From the NCBI GenBank assembly GCA_029582155.1, contig CM055901.1, positions 4,643,374 through 4,707,373 on the forward strand: a stretch of DNA of 64,000 nucleotides, in the 5' to 3' direction. Below, in pieces: positions 12,222-23,924 of this stretch (positions within the stretch are counted from its first letter, which is position 1; each line of letters opens with the position of its first letter). Below the pieces are notes generated by a model. The model saw only the letters and a program-made list of their open reading frames with translations, was not told the origin of the DNA and did no database searches. The stretch is from Panopea generosa. Its lineage: Eukaryota > Mollusca > Bivalvia > Adapedonta > Hiatellidae. A program made the position numbers and the translations under genes.

Positions 12222-12295
12222 ACAATAATCATAATAATAATAATAACAATAATAATTATAATAATAATTATTATAATTATAATAATAATAATTTA
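12222..12295. repeat. (AAT/ATT)n microsatellite in LINE 3' region
   Basis: Imperfect AT-rich trinucleotide run just after the LINE stop codon. Confidence 0.9.
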
Positions 12296-12653
12296 TATGT
12301 TGCTGTCTGTTTCCCTTGGCTCGCTCGCTTTAGTCCTGAACTCGTCCACCTTTTTTTCTGTTTATTTGGTTTATTTAATTCTAATTTATATGATTAATTT
12401 ATAAAATTTTGTTTTCTTTCAAAACTTAACAAGACATACAACTATCGATGTAAAAATCATATATCTTTTATAGAACTCTATTTTGTTAATATATCAAAAC
12501 TAATCTAATGAATCTTCGCCACCTTACACAAATGTTTGTATAAGTTACTGAGGAGAGAAACTATATAAGAAATATTTTCTTTCGTTTTAATCCTTTTACT
12601 AAATATGTTGTGGAATATGCTGTACATAATTTATGAATAAATATGTTTAAACC

Positions 12654-12669
12654 AATCGCGATACTGCTT
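12654..12669. repeat. 16-bp target-site duplication, right copy
   Basis: Exact second copy of 9619-9634; GMC coding sequence resumes directly after it. Confidence 0.88.
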
Positions 12670-12790
12670 GATACCTGAGTGTAAGCACGTGCGGTTTACA
12701 CAAACAGCTGACCTGTATATCAAACCTGGAAAAGAAAATGGGTATAATGTAGTGGATTACAGCGATGAAAACGAATTTTCACAAAGGTAG
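12670..12790 (+). pseudogene. GMC oxidoreductase pseudogene, continuation after the LINE
   Basis: From 12671 the frame reads IPECKHVRFTQTADLYIKPG, then KENGYNVVDYSDENEFSQR and a stop at 12788. GMC enzymes have a comparable segment (xFxxAGxExGYxxxDxNxxxQxGF) soon after the GWGYxDxLPYFxKSE motif at which the first part breaks off. The two parts are collinear once the LINE block and one copy of the duplication are set aside. I see no convincing continuation after the stop, so the C-terminal catalytic half is not present here. Confidence 0.72.
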
Positions 12791-14360
12791 TGACACGTCT
12801 ACTATGCCAATTGTAATATAATACAAATGCACCAACAATAATAAATTCAGAGAAAATAGCCGATATGACACTCAACACCAGTAAAGCTATTGGAAGCTTG
12901 AGTACTCAAACACAGTTTTGAATGTTTATTTGTTGAGATGATAATGAAAGTTTCTTTGTAAATTCCGATATGTTGACATAACTATATAAGTACCTTTGAT
13001 ATACGAATAACATAACAGGTACTCGTGGAAATGTCAAAATCGAGTTTCACTCTATGTTCACGATTTAATTCTTTATAGATATGAACGTATAAATCTATGG
13101 CATATGATAAATGTTAAATATTTCTGTATGATACTTTATATCTAATACTTTTAATAAACGAGTGACGTCGAGTAAGGTTTGAAAGTATTAGTACAAATTT
13201 TCATCAAATGATATTTTTTTCTAATTTTGTTTTACATGCCATAACATAAACAACTGACATAACGCAATAACAACTATTGCTCCGCCCACTCGCCGCGTGG
13301 CAATATTTGTTTGTCGAATGAAAATTGAGGTGTAGCAGCAATAACGATCGCTGATTGGAGTATTGTCTTTCTTTATTGACAGCCCACGTCAGGTCAATTT
13401 GCAATGCTTAGCAATTACTCATTAATATATTAGCTTGATTGAAAAATATATGGTATTATATATTTCATATATATGATGTAATATCTATGCATGTTATTAA
13501 ATAAAAATAAAACATAAAAAAATATTTTTTACATTATCTATAAAATCCACTTATAACACTTTTAAAACTCAAGTATTGTATCAAATCAAGAAATTTATGA
13601 TAAACCAAGACAAAACTTTCATACCTTGTTTTTTAATTTATTCCAACAATTCCGTCACTTTAATACACAGTTTTAACAAATTAATTGCGGTCGGCATATA
13701 TGAACTGACCATATATCAAAAACTGTAAGGTGTATTGTTAAGTGTCCCCGATCCTCTTATAGTTATACGGAATGTGTAAATGAACTGCCAGTCGGTGTTC
13801 GAAATGTAAAATGGTGACATTAAGCTACATTGACTGACTATTGTTCTATCGTGTCATCACCATCGTGTCAGCGTGCTATCGTGGCATCGCATATGCTTGT
13901 TGACAAAGCGATTGCAAGATGGCCCTAACGGAACACCGTAGTAAACAGTGTCGATATTATGGTTGTGTTTCTGTGGTGTTGACAAACTATTTTTTACCGT
14001 TTCATTTGATATGGCTTTAAATACAAATTACCTTGGTATTATAATCTCTGTGTAGCGGTTGGCAAGGGCATTTAGACTGCATTCTGTTTTCAATTGATTA
14101 TGCCTTGTGGATTAAAATACAGAAACACCGTACAGATATAATAGTGCGCATGTCCAGTAACAAATCCAAAACCCAACTCGGATGCGGCTTAACTATTTGT
14201 GCTGCACAGCAGTTAGTTCCTCAACTAATGTTTTAATATTCTATGCATATATTCTTTATATAAATTGCTTATTTTTGTAATAAGCATACATAATAATTGC
14301 ATTAAAATCAAACTATTCGTTAGTAATGTGTGAGTTTACCGACAGACACTTAATTTTACC
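12791..14360. other. No gene seen
   Basis: AT-rich sequence with no supported exon, RNA or array. Confidence 0.45.
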
Positions 14361-14520
14361 GACCTGGTGGCCATTTAGTGAACATACGACCAGATGGCCA
14401 CGTAGTGGACATACGACCAGATGGTCATGTTGTGGACATACGGCCAGATGGCCACGTAGTGGACACATTAAACCAGATGGTCATGTTGTGGACATACGAC
14501 CAGATGGCTCGTAATGGGTC
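14361..14520. repeat. 27-bp tandem repeat, about 6 copies
   Basis: Core gaccagatgg with two alternating middles, ccacgtagtgg and tcatgttgtgg, each followed by acatac. The alternation suggests a 54-bp dimer as the amplified unit. The outer copies are more diverged. Confidence 0.9.
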
Positions 14521-14913
14521 ATGTCATATCAAACAGAAAACAGTGCATTTGAATAGACTTATAGTCATTTATAAAGTAATTTTACTAGTTTTACAATAAT
14601 GATATTTAAGCTGAATGTTTGTGTTTGTTTTTTATCTTTCAAAACACACATTTTACAAAATATGCAGGCTTGTTATTCTATACTTAAACTGCGCCAATAT
14701 GTTATACATAGCGAAGTTTGGTCATTTTCTATAACAAAACAAAAATATTTGGAAGTCTGGAGTCTAAGATGGCTCTGCCATAACATTCACCTTAAACACA
14801 TAACCAGATGTCACGAGCTACATTTTATTATTATCAATAACGTAAAACCCGTTTATAAAATGTTTTATCTAATCGTGTAACCATTTATTTATCGATTTTT
14901 GTTACAAATAAAA

Positions 14914-15245
14914 TCAATGCATTCCTTCGAAGTACTCTTCTTTTGCCTTCACACACAATTTCAGTATTATTGTTAAGTTATTGAAGTAATTTTGATAGTC
15001 AACAAAGGGTATACGTCTTAGATACTGGCATGCAGCAGATCCAAGTGCTTTCCGTGAAGCACAGCGCCTTCAAGTGAGTATCGTTTTCAGCCGAGGGAAT
15101 AGAAAATGGTCGCAGGGTGCCAAGTCTGGAAATAGCGTGGATGCTCCAACACTAGCACCTTTTCCCTGTTCAAATAATCCAATATGAGCCTTATGTGAGG
15201 ATGCGTTATCATGAATGAGCGAGAAGTACTTAATGTCGTGTTTAG
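14914..15245 (-). pseudogene. Mariner-type transposase, C-terminal relic
   Basis: The minus strand reads YFSLIHDNASSHKAHIGLFE, then FPDLAPCDHFLFPRLKTIL. These are the HDNA and SPDLAPCDxxLFP motifs that hold the second and third catalytic aspartates of mariner (DDE/D) transposases. After one in-frame TGA (in LT-stop-RRC) the frame continues through RRIPFVDYQNYF and ends KEEYFEGMH at 14914, the usual C-terminus. The N-terminal half is missing, and at its break the sequence passes directly into the 66-bp array. An inactive DNA transposon copy. Confidence 0.88.
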
Positions 15246-15810
15246 ATCGAACCATTACCTTCTGCTTGGAGACGCCAACACTGTACTGGGTGTTGTTTTG
15301 AAGAAACTATCGGATCGAACCAACATCTTCAACTGGGAGTCGCCAACATTGTATTGGGTGTTGTTTTTGATTTTAAGAAGATATCGGATCGAACCAACAC
15401 ATTCTGCTTTGAGACGCCAACACTTCTGGGAATCGGATCGAACCAACAGCTTCTACTTGCAGACGCCAACACTTTACTGGGTGTTGTTTTAGAGAAGCTA
15501 TCGGATCGAACCAACAGCTTCTGCATGGACGCCAACGCTGTACTGGATGTTTTTTTTTAGAAGCTATCGGGTCGAACCGACAGCTTCTGCTTGGAGACGC
15601 CTACACTGTACTTGGTGTTGTTTTGGAGAAGCTATCGGATCGAACCAACATCTGCTATGAGACGCCAATACTGTATTGGGTGTTATTTTTTATAAGCTAT
15701 AGGATCGAACCAACACCTTCTGTTGGGAAAAGCCAACACTGTTCTGGGTGTTGTTTTTAAGAAACTTTCGGATCGAACCATCATCTTCTGCTGGGAGACG
15801 CCAACATTTT
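15243..15810. repeat. ~66-bp tandem repeat, about 9 copies
   Basis: Units share cggatcgaaccaacagcttc, tgcttggagacgcc and aacactgtactgggtgttg. Spacing varies from about 50 to 74 bp because of internal deletions. The first unit is fused to the truncated transposase at 15240-15245. Confidence 0.92.
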
Positions 15811-15813
15811 ATC

Positions 15814-15890
15814 CAGGTGGAGGAAGACATCAGAATTAATCTGAATGGAAAACTATCCTTCAGCAATAAACTGGCAAACTTCCTTTGTAG
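15814..15890 (-). repeat. SINE family C, 3' fragment
   Basis: Matches the tail (ggtggaggaagacatcagaa ... actggcaaact) found in the family C copies at 56455-56622 and 60851-60995. Confidence 0.6.
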
Positions 15891-15914
15891 TTATATGTAC
15901 TTCATAGTATCGGT

Positions 15915-16053
15915 AATGCAGCGATGGTTTGGAGATAAAGCAAATGCCTCGCATGCGGAAGGTCGTGGGTTGGACTTCCGACCAGGTCATACCAAAGATT
16001 TGGAAACTGGTACTTGAAGCTTCATTGTTTGGCGCTCGGCGGGTTCGACTCCA
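15915..16053 (+). repeat. SINE family A, copy 1 (5' part)
   Basis: A tRNA-like head with cctcgcatgcggaaggtcgt and a B-box region ggtcgtgggttggacttcc is followed by ggtcataccaaagatttgg. The same order occurs at 46582 onward. The copy is truncated after about 140 bp. Confidence 0.72.
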
Positions 16054-16224
16054 TCAGTTTTTTTTTATTATTATCTTTACATGATATATAAATATTTTTT
16101 TCAAAATCTTTGATTGGCTAAAAATATACTGAACGGAACAGCTAATCCGCCACATGACAGTTTATGCACCTGGCATTTGCTCAAAAAAGTAATTTCGTAA
16201 AATTTGGACTTGAATAAAAAAAGA

Positions 16225-16616
16225 ACATTTACGTCTCACGTCACTATTACATTTCCCATAGGGTTCCATTGTAACATTTACGTCTCACGCCACTATTACA
16301 TTTCCCATAGAGCTCCATTGTAACATTTACGTCTCACGCCACTATTACATTTCCAATAGGGCTCCATTGTAACATTTACGTCTCACGCCACTTTTACATT
16401 TCCCATAGGGTTCCATTGTAACATTTACGTCTCACGCCACTTTTACATTTCCCATAGGGCTCCATTGTAACATTTACGTCTCACGCCACTTTTACATTTC
16501 CCATAGGGCTCCATTGTAACATTTACGTCTCACGCCACTATTACATTTCCCATAGGGCTCCATTGTAACATTTACGTCTCACGCCACTTTTGCATTTTCC
16601 ATAGGGCTCAATTGTA
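16225..16616. repeat. 49-bp tandem repeat, 8 copies
   Basis: Unit starts at 16225, 16274, 16323, 16372, 16421, 16470, 16519 and 16568. Each holds acatttacgtctcacgccac and catttcccatagggctcc. Few differences between copies suggest recent expansion. Confidence 0.97.
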
Positions 16617-17045
16617 ACATTCATGTCCAAAACACTGTGAAAAAACACAATCTGCAGCATGTGTCTAGGCTCAAATTCTTCACTGGTTCAAGATATGCAA
16701 TTATAAAGGGAAAAAAGCATATCTTTACCAGTTTTTTTTTAATTCAATGCTTCTGTGAGACCCACCAATTTCCAGAGTAATACTTTGTCAACTATTCGCC
16801 CATGATGCGGTTCGAACCAACAATTCTGAAATGACACAGAATTGTCCAGAAAGTTGGTATCAGCATCAAATTTTCAGAGGTGATTTATAAAATACTGACA
16901 ATTTAACACATTCTAGGAAAAACATAAATCACTGCAGTACAAAGCCCTGAAAAAAGAAAAAAATTTCTACCTACTTCATCTGTAGGTCCGGAGTACTCAA
17001 GGGAGATAAAAGTGGTGTTAAGTCCTGAATGCTATGTTAAACTAC

Positions 17046-18060
17046 ATAATTGTCTGTTATCAACTAAAAAAAATCGGATTTTCTAAAATATTATTCTCTT
17101 ATTCAAAGTATATCAAATTCATGGAAGTCTAAACTTAAGAATGAAAATATACCAAACAATAATACACAAAATAACTTAATGGAACAAATTGTAAATGCGA
17201 AAAGTTCAAATAAATATTTATATAATAAACAGTTAAAGTATATTGAAAGCGACCTAATTATTAAATCGCATATTAAATGGGAACAAGAAATAGCAAATCT
17301 AAATTGGAAAAGTATACATAATCTATCCTTTCAATGTTTAATAAATACAAAATTAAGAGCATTCCAATACAAATACATAATGAGAATCTTACCTAATAAT
17401 GAATTTCTGTACAAATGTAATATTTATAATACAAGTTTATGCGATTTTTTGCAATAGGCATGTCGAAACAAACAAACATTTATTTTGGGAGTGTCACATT
17501 TCGAGGGTTTTTTGGACAGAACTTGAAATGTATCTGAATGAAAAACTTATTGAAATAGATTTGGATTATTCAACGATTTCTCTTGGGAATCTTGACCAGA
17601 GCAGTTATTCAAGTTTATTAAACTGTATATTGGTTTATGAAAAATATTTTCTTTTCAAAAATAAGTATGAACAGACAATTCCAAAGTTCAACAATTTTAT
17701 AAAATACTTAAAATACCATGCAAATTTAGAAAAAATAATAGCGAGTAAAAAAGATAAAGTGACGCAACATGAAAATAGATGGAATAAACTCCAATTATTC
17801 TAAAAAAATCCCACAACTGAACTTAAATTCAAATTGACAGTGTAAAGCACCTTAATCTGTTTTCATGTCTGCAACTGTCTCTTCCTTCTTCTATCTACTT
17901 CTTTTTTCCCTTTTCCTTTCATTTCCCCGTCTCTTCTTAGTATAGCATTATTTCATAGAATACATTCATGTTAAACTGTATGTATTATATCAAATATATT
18001 TGTAAAATGTATGTATTATGAAATAATAAAAAAATTAAAAACAAAAATAATTGTCTGTTA
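17046..18060 (+). mobile_element. 5'-truncated LINE (L1/Tx1-like) with 14-bp target-site duplication
   Basis: The insertion 17060-18046 is flanked by exact copies of ataattgtctgtta at 17046-17059 and 18047-18060. It holds the last part of an ORF2-like frame, a pyrimidine-rich 3' segment, and an A-rich end just before the right duplication. A truncated 5' end and a duplication over 10 bp are hallmarks of target-primed reverse transcription. The intact duplication suggests a fairly young insertion. Confidence 0.88.
17068..17800 (+). pseudogene. LINE ORF2 C-terminal relic
   Basis: One frame reads from YYSLIQSISNSWKSKLK through IKWEQEIANLNWKSIHNLSF and FQYKYIMRILPNNEFLYKCN to a stop at about 17455. 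The second frame takes over with CNRHVETNKHLFWECHISRV, giving the CxxC-type knuckle followed by HLFWEC seen at the end of L1/Tx1 ORF2. The shift falls in a T-run (gcgattttttgc). No reverse-transcriptase core is present, so this is a tail fragment only. Confidence 0.85.
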
Positions 18061-19447
18061 ATGGCATATGCAAACTATAATAGCTCTACGCCATATTTTG
18101 ACGAAGATATTGGAAATACAAAAGTGGCTGGTTAGCTGTATCGTTCAGTATATAACAAAGGGCGCCAACACGACATATTTATAGCCAACAACGTAACAGA
18201 TCGACAAATATATGTGTTTGGCACCTCTTAAAGAGTTCGCATGTAAAAGGTGTTGTGTTATCGTCCCGTCAACACGACGTGATAGAAATCAGACACTATA
18301 ATATAACTCCGTATATTCATAACGATACTTTTATGTATTTGAACATACCAACATAATATATTGGAAAGAGATTTTCCAACTTGGCCTACGTACCAAGGCT
18401 GAAACAGATTTACATAAAAATTGCCTGTCTTCTGGGTCCAAATATGACCCCTTGGAGAAGACTTGTTTACTTACTTCCGGGCTGCTCCCCATCATCTGAG
18501 CTACAATTTGAGTGCGATATAATTATTATTTCAATTGTTTGGCATCTTAAATGTGTATGGGGAGTGTTTTTAAGTGGAGGGTGAATTATTATCCCTGTAA
18601 GACGTATTTGCTAGGCGCCGTTCACATGTGTGCCAAATGAAAATGTTTCTTTCGCACGGTTCCCTCACATTGTCAATGCTTAGTCATCAGGTCAGAATAT
18701 ATGCGTATTTTGCGAGACATGTGTCACGTATCGATGTTTTTGCGGCCTCTTCTATTAATTTTGACACTGCATTTATCTTATCTACGGAAGCACTGGGTGG
18801 ACATTATTTGTTACCAATGACAAGCGAGAGATTTTCAAAAATGTAAAAAAAACTTATTTTCATGTTTCCTTACTGCACAAAATTAATCATTAAGTCACAG
18901 ACTAGAAACTAGGTGTTTTTAAAAATCACTCGTTTGCGATTAGTTGAAAAAAAATCAAACAATAAGTCGGTCAAATATCTGGTTTTTGACCTTGTAACAG
19001 ACTAGATTATGAGTTCTCTCCGCTTCGCTTCGTTACCGCAAACTTAATTTTGGTAGAACAACAAGTAACAATATATAATCTGTCGTTAGAGTTTCATCAA
19101 CCTGTAATATGCAACCATCTGTTTTAAGCGGTTTTAATCAACGTGCTGCTATTACAAACACATGTTCATTTTCAACGCATTTCTATTTGATAAGCCTTGC
19201 GAGTCATATACTTTTCGATGAAATATTATTTTGACTAATTGTGGCACGCTTGTTTCGCCATGTACATTGTGGTATTTGACTGAGGCGCGTCCTTGTTTTA
19301 ACAAACTGAGGCAACCATTTGTATGTCTACCTATCAGAAATACTCTTTAGATATTCAAAAATGTTCAACCGCATCAAATTGCTTTGAAAACGCGACACAC
19401 TTGATATTTACATGCGTATCTTTAGATTTACACGCCGACTATCAATC
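18061..19447. other. No gene seen
   Basis: AT-rich sequence without a supported gene or array. Confidence 0.45.
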
Positions 19448-19690
19448 CACGGGAAACAGTCTCCGTGATGATTGATATACGACATTTGTCTCATTATCAT
19501 TCGTCTCTCACCGCTGATTCAAGTGGGTAAGTTATCAGTTACTTGCGGAGATGGGGTGTGCTCAAGTACTGGTTAACCTTTCAGGATCCCAGGATCCCAG
19601 GAAACAGCGGTTAGGTTAACTGATCGTCTGATAACCCTCGATGGCATAAAATGACGTTAAATATTCAATCAATTCAATCAATTATCTTTA
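19448..19690 (+). repeat. SINE family D, copy 2
   Basis: The body agrees with 7549-7691 and 20860-21140 (ctccgtgatgattgatatac, accgctgattcaagtggg, gcggagatgg, ctcgatggc). It ends in a short caattcaatcaat tail. Confidence 0.72.
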
Positions 19691-20715
19691 GATTATCGCC
19701 ATTACTATTTATTCGGAAGCATTTTGTACATTATGGGCGGACTTAATAACACATTAATATGATTGTAAAAATATTACATATTTGTAACTTATGAAATGAC
19801 AAAAAAACTATTTTTAAATTTGGTTAAAAAACATTTTATATTAACTAGTAATGCACTCCTTTCGACAGACCACGAAACGACATGTTATAACAAACAGAGA
19901 ACACATCCGAATGTATTAAGATATATCCCATGTATACCGCGATATACCTATTACCGCGAATGCCCGTATAATAACAATATCCTAGACAAATGGCAGACAT
20001 GCACAAAGCTCCAACTGCCGTTAGAATCAGCACCGGCAACTGATTATTACTTAGCACACTTAAGTAACTTTATTACTGTTTATTATTGATGCAGTTACTT
20101 ACATGGTTGATAAATGTTTAGACTCGCGGTTATAGGTATGACCAGTATAAATTTTCACGTCGACTATGAACGGAATTATCCGCCATAATTCAGATTGCTT
20201 GATTGTGTGTTTCAACTTGGTTAATACAAATTGCATTGATTTGAATGTCAATTTCTAACTTTCATGTCGTGTCATCATCTTAATTTCATGAAATAATGAA
20301 ACATTTTAGAGATAGTCATAATTTGAAACTTAGAGTTTGAAATAGTGTAATTAAGCAAGTTGAGTTATGGCTGATATGGTCCGTCATAGTCGACATATAA
20401 GAACTTATTAGTCGTTTTGGATGGTGAAAACAATGAAAGTAGAATATATACCGTGACAGTATTCAAATGCCAACAAACGTCGTATATGGACTTGGTAGAA
20501 AAATTGCATTTATCCAAATATGTGCTTCAGCCGTTATGATGTTTGCATAGTCACCCAATCACTGACATTTTACTGTTACATGACTGATAAAATGTTTAAG
20601 CTTTAAGCAAGAATTAAATCAGCATGGGGATGCCAGTACCCGTACAGCAATACTGCTGTACTGCTACAGAAGCACAGCAACATTGCAGTAGATCAGTGTT
20701 ATATCACTATAATCG

Positions 20716-20718
20716 TTG

Positions 20719-20750
<32 letters not shown>

Positions 20751-20752
20751 GG

Positions 20753-20801
<49 letters not shown>

Positions 20802-20816
20802 GGTGGTGGTGGTATT
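20716..20816. repeat. (GTT)n/(GGT)n compound microsatellite
   Basis: Alternating blocks GTT, GGT, GTT, GGT with about 100 bp of the + strand made only of G and T. Strong strand asymmetry. Confidence 0.97.
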
Positions 20817-20859
20817 GGTAGTGATGTTGGTGTTATTGTTGCTGCTGCTCATGATTATG

Positions 20860-21140
20860 ACCGGGATCGGTTATCTCGGTCGGTATGACAATCAATCCAG
20901 GGATGATGAGCTCGAATCTTCGCCCGGCAACAGTTTCAATGATGATTGATGTACGACTGATTCAGTTGGGAACGTTATCAGACGCTTGCTGACATGGGTA
21001 TGCTCGAGTACTGGTTAATATTCAAGGACCTCAGGGAAGAGGAATTAGTATACTGATCGCCGCATGTAAGCCCTCGATGGCGTTAACATGACGCTAACTA
21101 TTCAATAAATCAATAAATCAATCAGTAAATCAATCAATGA
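20860..21140 (+). repeat. SINE family D, copy 3 (diverged)
   Basis: Shares atgatgattgatgtacgac, gattcagttggga, tcgagtactggttaat and ccctcgatggcgt with the other copies in the same order, and ends in an aatcaataaatcaatc tail. Confidence 0.68.
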
Positions 21141-21217
21141 TTATGATTTCTACGTAAATATACTGTTGTATTGCTAACAGTACAGCCACTGACTATATTC
21201 AGAATGGGAAGTTACAG

Positions 21218-21437
21218 CAGTATATTATTATTATAATTGTGATAATTATATTAGCATTATTATTATCATTATTATTATTTTTATTATTATAATTATTATA
21301 ATTATTATTATTTTTTATTATTATTATTATTGTTATTAAATTTATTATTATTATTATTATTTTGATTATTATCGTTACTATTATTATTATTGTTATCATT
21401 ATTATTATTGTTATCATTTTCGTTGTTATTATTGTAT
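21218..21437. repeat. (ATT)n imperfect microsatellite
   Basis: About 220 bp of ATT-rich runs, located 220-440 bp upstream of the candidate secreted-precursor start codon. Confidence 0.93.
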
Positions 21438-21660
21438 TTTGGTAATGTTTTTAACATTTGTTTTGTAAGGACACGAACATTACCACTGAATAAGGTCGAT
21501 TTTTACAGAATTTGATAAGACGTCTATTTGTCTAAACAATTGCTCAATTGGATCACGAACAACCTATATTTTGATTACATGGTTACACCTGTTCGCCTAT
21601 CTTATCTTCAACTCTGTTTATTTTAGAATTAGAACAATTAACTTGTTCGATATTGAAACA

Positions 21661-21869
21661 ATGCAAAATCTTCTATCTTCACTTATTATAGCATCGGTAA
21701 TAGTATCGTCTGCTACTCCTGGACTCACTCTCCCTGTCAAAACAAGTCGGAAACGTTCAAACAACGATGGCTGTGGATACCCTAACTTTGCAGGGGAATT
21801 ACCCGACAAGGATATGCGGAACAGTATGTTGATGTTTGCTATTTCCAAAGGATGTCACTATCTAGCCGG
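21661..21869 (+). CDS. Candidate secreted cysteine-rich precursor, exon 1 (signal peptide)
   Basis: The ATG at 21661 has A at -3 (gaaacaATG). It starts a signal-peptide-like segment (MQNLLSSLIIASVIVSSA, residues 1-18), followed by a furin-type SRKR (29-32) and two cysteines (38, 65). The exon ends in GG at the donor gtaagt (21870), leaving phase 2. It joins in frame to the acceptor at 31359 to give A-G-F-I-K. The gene product is not recognised. By design it is a secreted protein cut after SRKR in the secretory pathway. A promoter is not identifiable; the ATT microsatellite lies just upstream. Confidence 0.62.
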
Positions 21870-22585
21870 GTAAGTCACGTGATATATTTGTGTATAAACT
21901 TCCTCGGTTCCAGTAGAGACTTCAGTGTCATATATCACACTTCCGGTTTTCTCCATCTCACACTTTCTTACGAGTTTTTGTTTAAAAGGAGTTTGTCTAA
22001 ACAGTGTCTTAAAAATATATGTTTGGTCTGCTGATTATAAGCATATTGTATAATTGAGTTAGAATAAGCGAAAAGTAATACAATGGCAGAATAATTACTA
22101 ATAATTGAATAGCCCGTGTGTTTCCGGCTAAAAATAGAATCACTGCCGATCTCTGCAGAGAGGTAGGAATCCACCGAATGGGTGTCATGTTCAATTTGTT
22201 ATTGTTTTTGTCATGATCACTATTGTGGTTAAATTATCAACCCCTGTGTGGTTCCAGGGCGTTTTCAGCCACTTTTAAATTAAACAAAAATCTGAAATAT
22301 GTTGATAAAATAAAGCACGACATGAACTTTTTATTTTACCATGCCAATTTTGTATAAATTGGTCATGTAATCGACAGTTTCCAATTTCGAAAATAAGTTT
22401 GAATTATCAACATTTTTTAAAGCTAAGAGTTTTATAGCATAGTCTACAGATAGAGGCTAGACCGAATATAATGATTGAATATATAATCGCTATGATGTTA
22501 GTGAATATGAATGTGAATCATTTGATGATTTACGATACAAAAAGATTAAAAGACGTAATCGTATCAGATCGAACATGTTAACATT

Positions 22586-23640
22586 TTGTGTACCCACTGT
22601 ATCAACAACTATACAAACACACCGATCCACTGTACAATAAACACCGGCTATACCAACCCTACAGTGCACTACAGAGTAGTACACCATTTACATCAACCAT
22701 ACCAACTCAACTATCCACTGTACCAACTGTACTCTTTACATCCACTATACCAACTCAACTATCCACTGTACCAACTGTACCCTTAACATCCATCATACCA
22801 ACTCAACTATCCACTGTACCAACTGTACCCTTAACTTCCATCATACCAACTCAACTATCCACTGTACCCTTTACATCCACTGTACCAACTCAACTATCCA
22901 CTGTACCAACTGTACCCTTTACATCCACCATACCAACTCAACTATCCACTGTACCAACTGTACTCTCTACATCCACTATACCAACTCAACTATCCACTGT
23001 ACCAACTGTACTCTCTACATCCACTATACCAACTCAGCTATCCACTGTACCAACTGTACTCTCTACATCCACTATACCAACCTCATTCACTACACACTTT
23101 ATCTTCTTCATCTATGAAACTAGTTCAACTATTCACTGTCCCCTAAACATCCATATATGCAACATCATTACCAAGTATTTGCATCCTCTATATCAACATC
23201 ACTACCAAATGTACCAATGGCATCCATCATACCATCTTGTCCGCTGACACCAACATCACTACCAATAGTCCGCTCTGTATTCTCTATATAAACATGATTA
23301 TCTAATGTACCCGCTACATCCATTATACCATTTCAACTACGCAATGTCCCCTTATACCAACATTCTTACCAATTTTCTCCTCTACATTCTCTATAATCAT
23401 GTATATCAACATCACTACCCTAAGTACTCACCTCATCACTCATACCACCTCAACTATTCAATGTCCCCTTGTAAAAACATCAATACAAATTGTCTCACCT
23501 GCATCCTCTATATCAACACCACTACCCAATGTATCCACTACATCCACCATACCATCTCAACCACTCACCATATCCTATACATTGTCTATAATCAACATCA
23601 CAACCGACTGTAGTCACTACACAAGAATACCATCATCACT
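22586..23640 (+). repeat. 48-bp tandem repeat (clean at 22640-23090, degenerate to 23640)
   Basis: The unit acatccactataccaactca followed by actatccactgtaccaactg and tactctct repeats about 9 to 10 times with few changes. After 23090 it breaks down into poorly aligned tatcaacatcactacc-type units. Because 48 is divisible by three, a T/S/P-rich frame stays open (STVPTVLSTSTIPTQL). I do not call it a protein because it lies in a predicted intron and has no start or splice support. Confidence 0.9.
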
Positions 23641-23924
23641 ACCCACCATCTTCTCTATAATCTTGTATTCTCCAATTCGAAAAGGTGAAATCTCACTCTC
23701 GTGCGTGGCGAGATCTGTGCGTGACTTGAGCTCAGGGGAATCGCGTCACACCATAACAAACCGCAGTGGTGATTCTGACAGTAGTTAAAGTTACATAAAA
23801 TAGCCATGAAAAGAACGAAAACAATACAAGATATGAAAGAAAATAAAAAAAAAAGTTTATCATGATAAAATAATTTTTTTATCGTTTTGTGCGTTTTGTG
23901 CGTATCTGTATACTTATTGTTATG

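Larger units (their letters stand above)
9635..12653 (+). mobile_element. LINE (CR1/L2-like non-LTR retrotransposon) inserted in the GMC pseudogene, internally deleted
   Basis: A 3019-bp block bounded by an exact 16-bp target-site duplication. In order it holds a GAT-rich leader with 115-bp tandem repeats, a reading frame with a 2A-like motif, an apurinic-type endonuclease domain, and the C-terminal part of ORF2 with a CCHC-like motif. An AAT-rich microsatellite and a 3' region ending gaataaatatgtttaaacc follow. The reverse-transcriptase core, normally about 1.5 kb between endonuclease and C-terminus, is missing. The frame is also shifted between the 2A-like segment and the endonuclease. The element cannot move by itself. 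The duplication encloses the leader, so I infer that the leader belongs to the insertion (a 5'UTR), though an older nested insertion is possible. Confidence 0.8.

Noticed and set aside
14361-16616. Regular short repeats that might suggest a CRISPR array
   Set aside because: Repeats are head to tail without unique spacers, and the sequence is eukaryotic.
21199-21417. Asn/Ile-rich frame over the ATT microsatellite
   Set aside because: Pure trinucleotide-repeat artefact.
22588-23247. T/S/P-rich mucin-like frame of 219 codons
   Set aside because: Product of the 48-bp array in a predicted intron; no start context and the end is degenerate.
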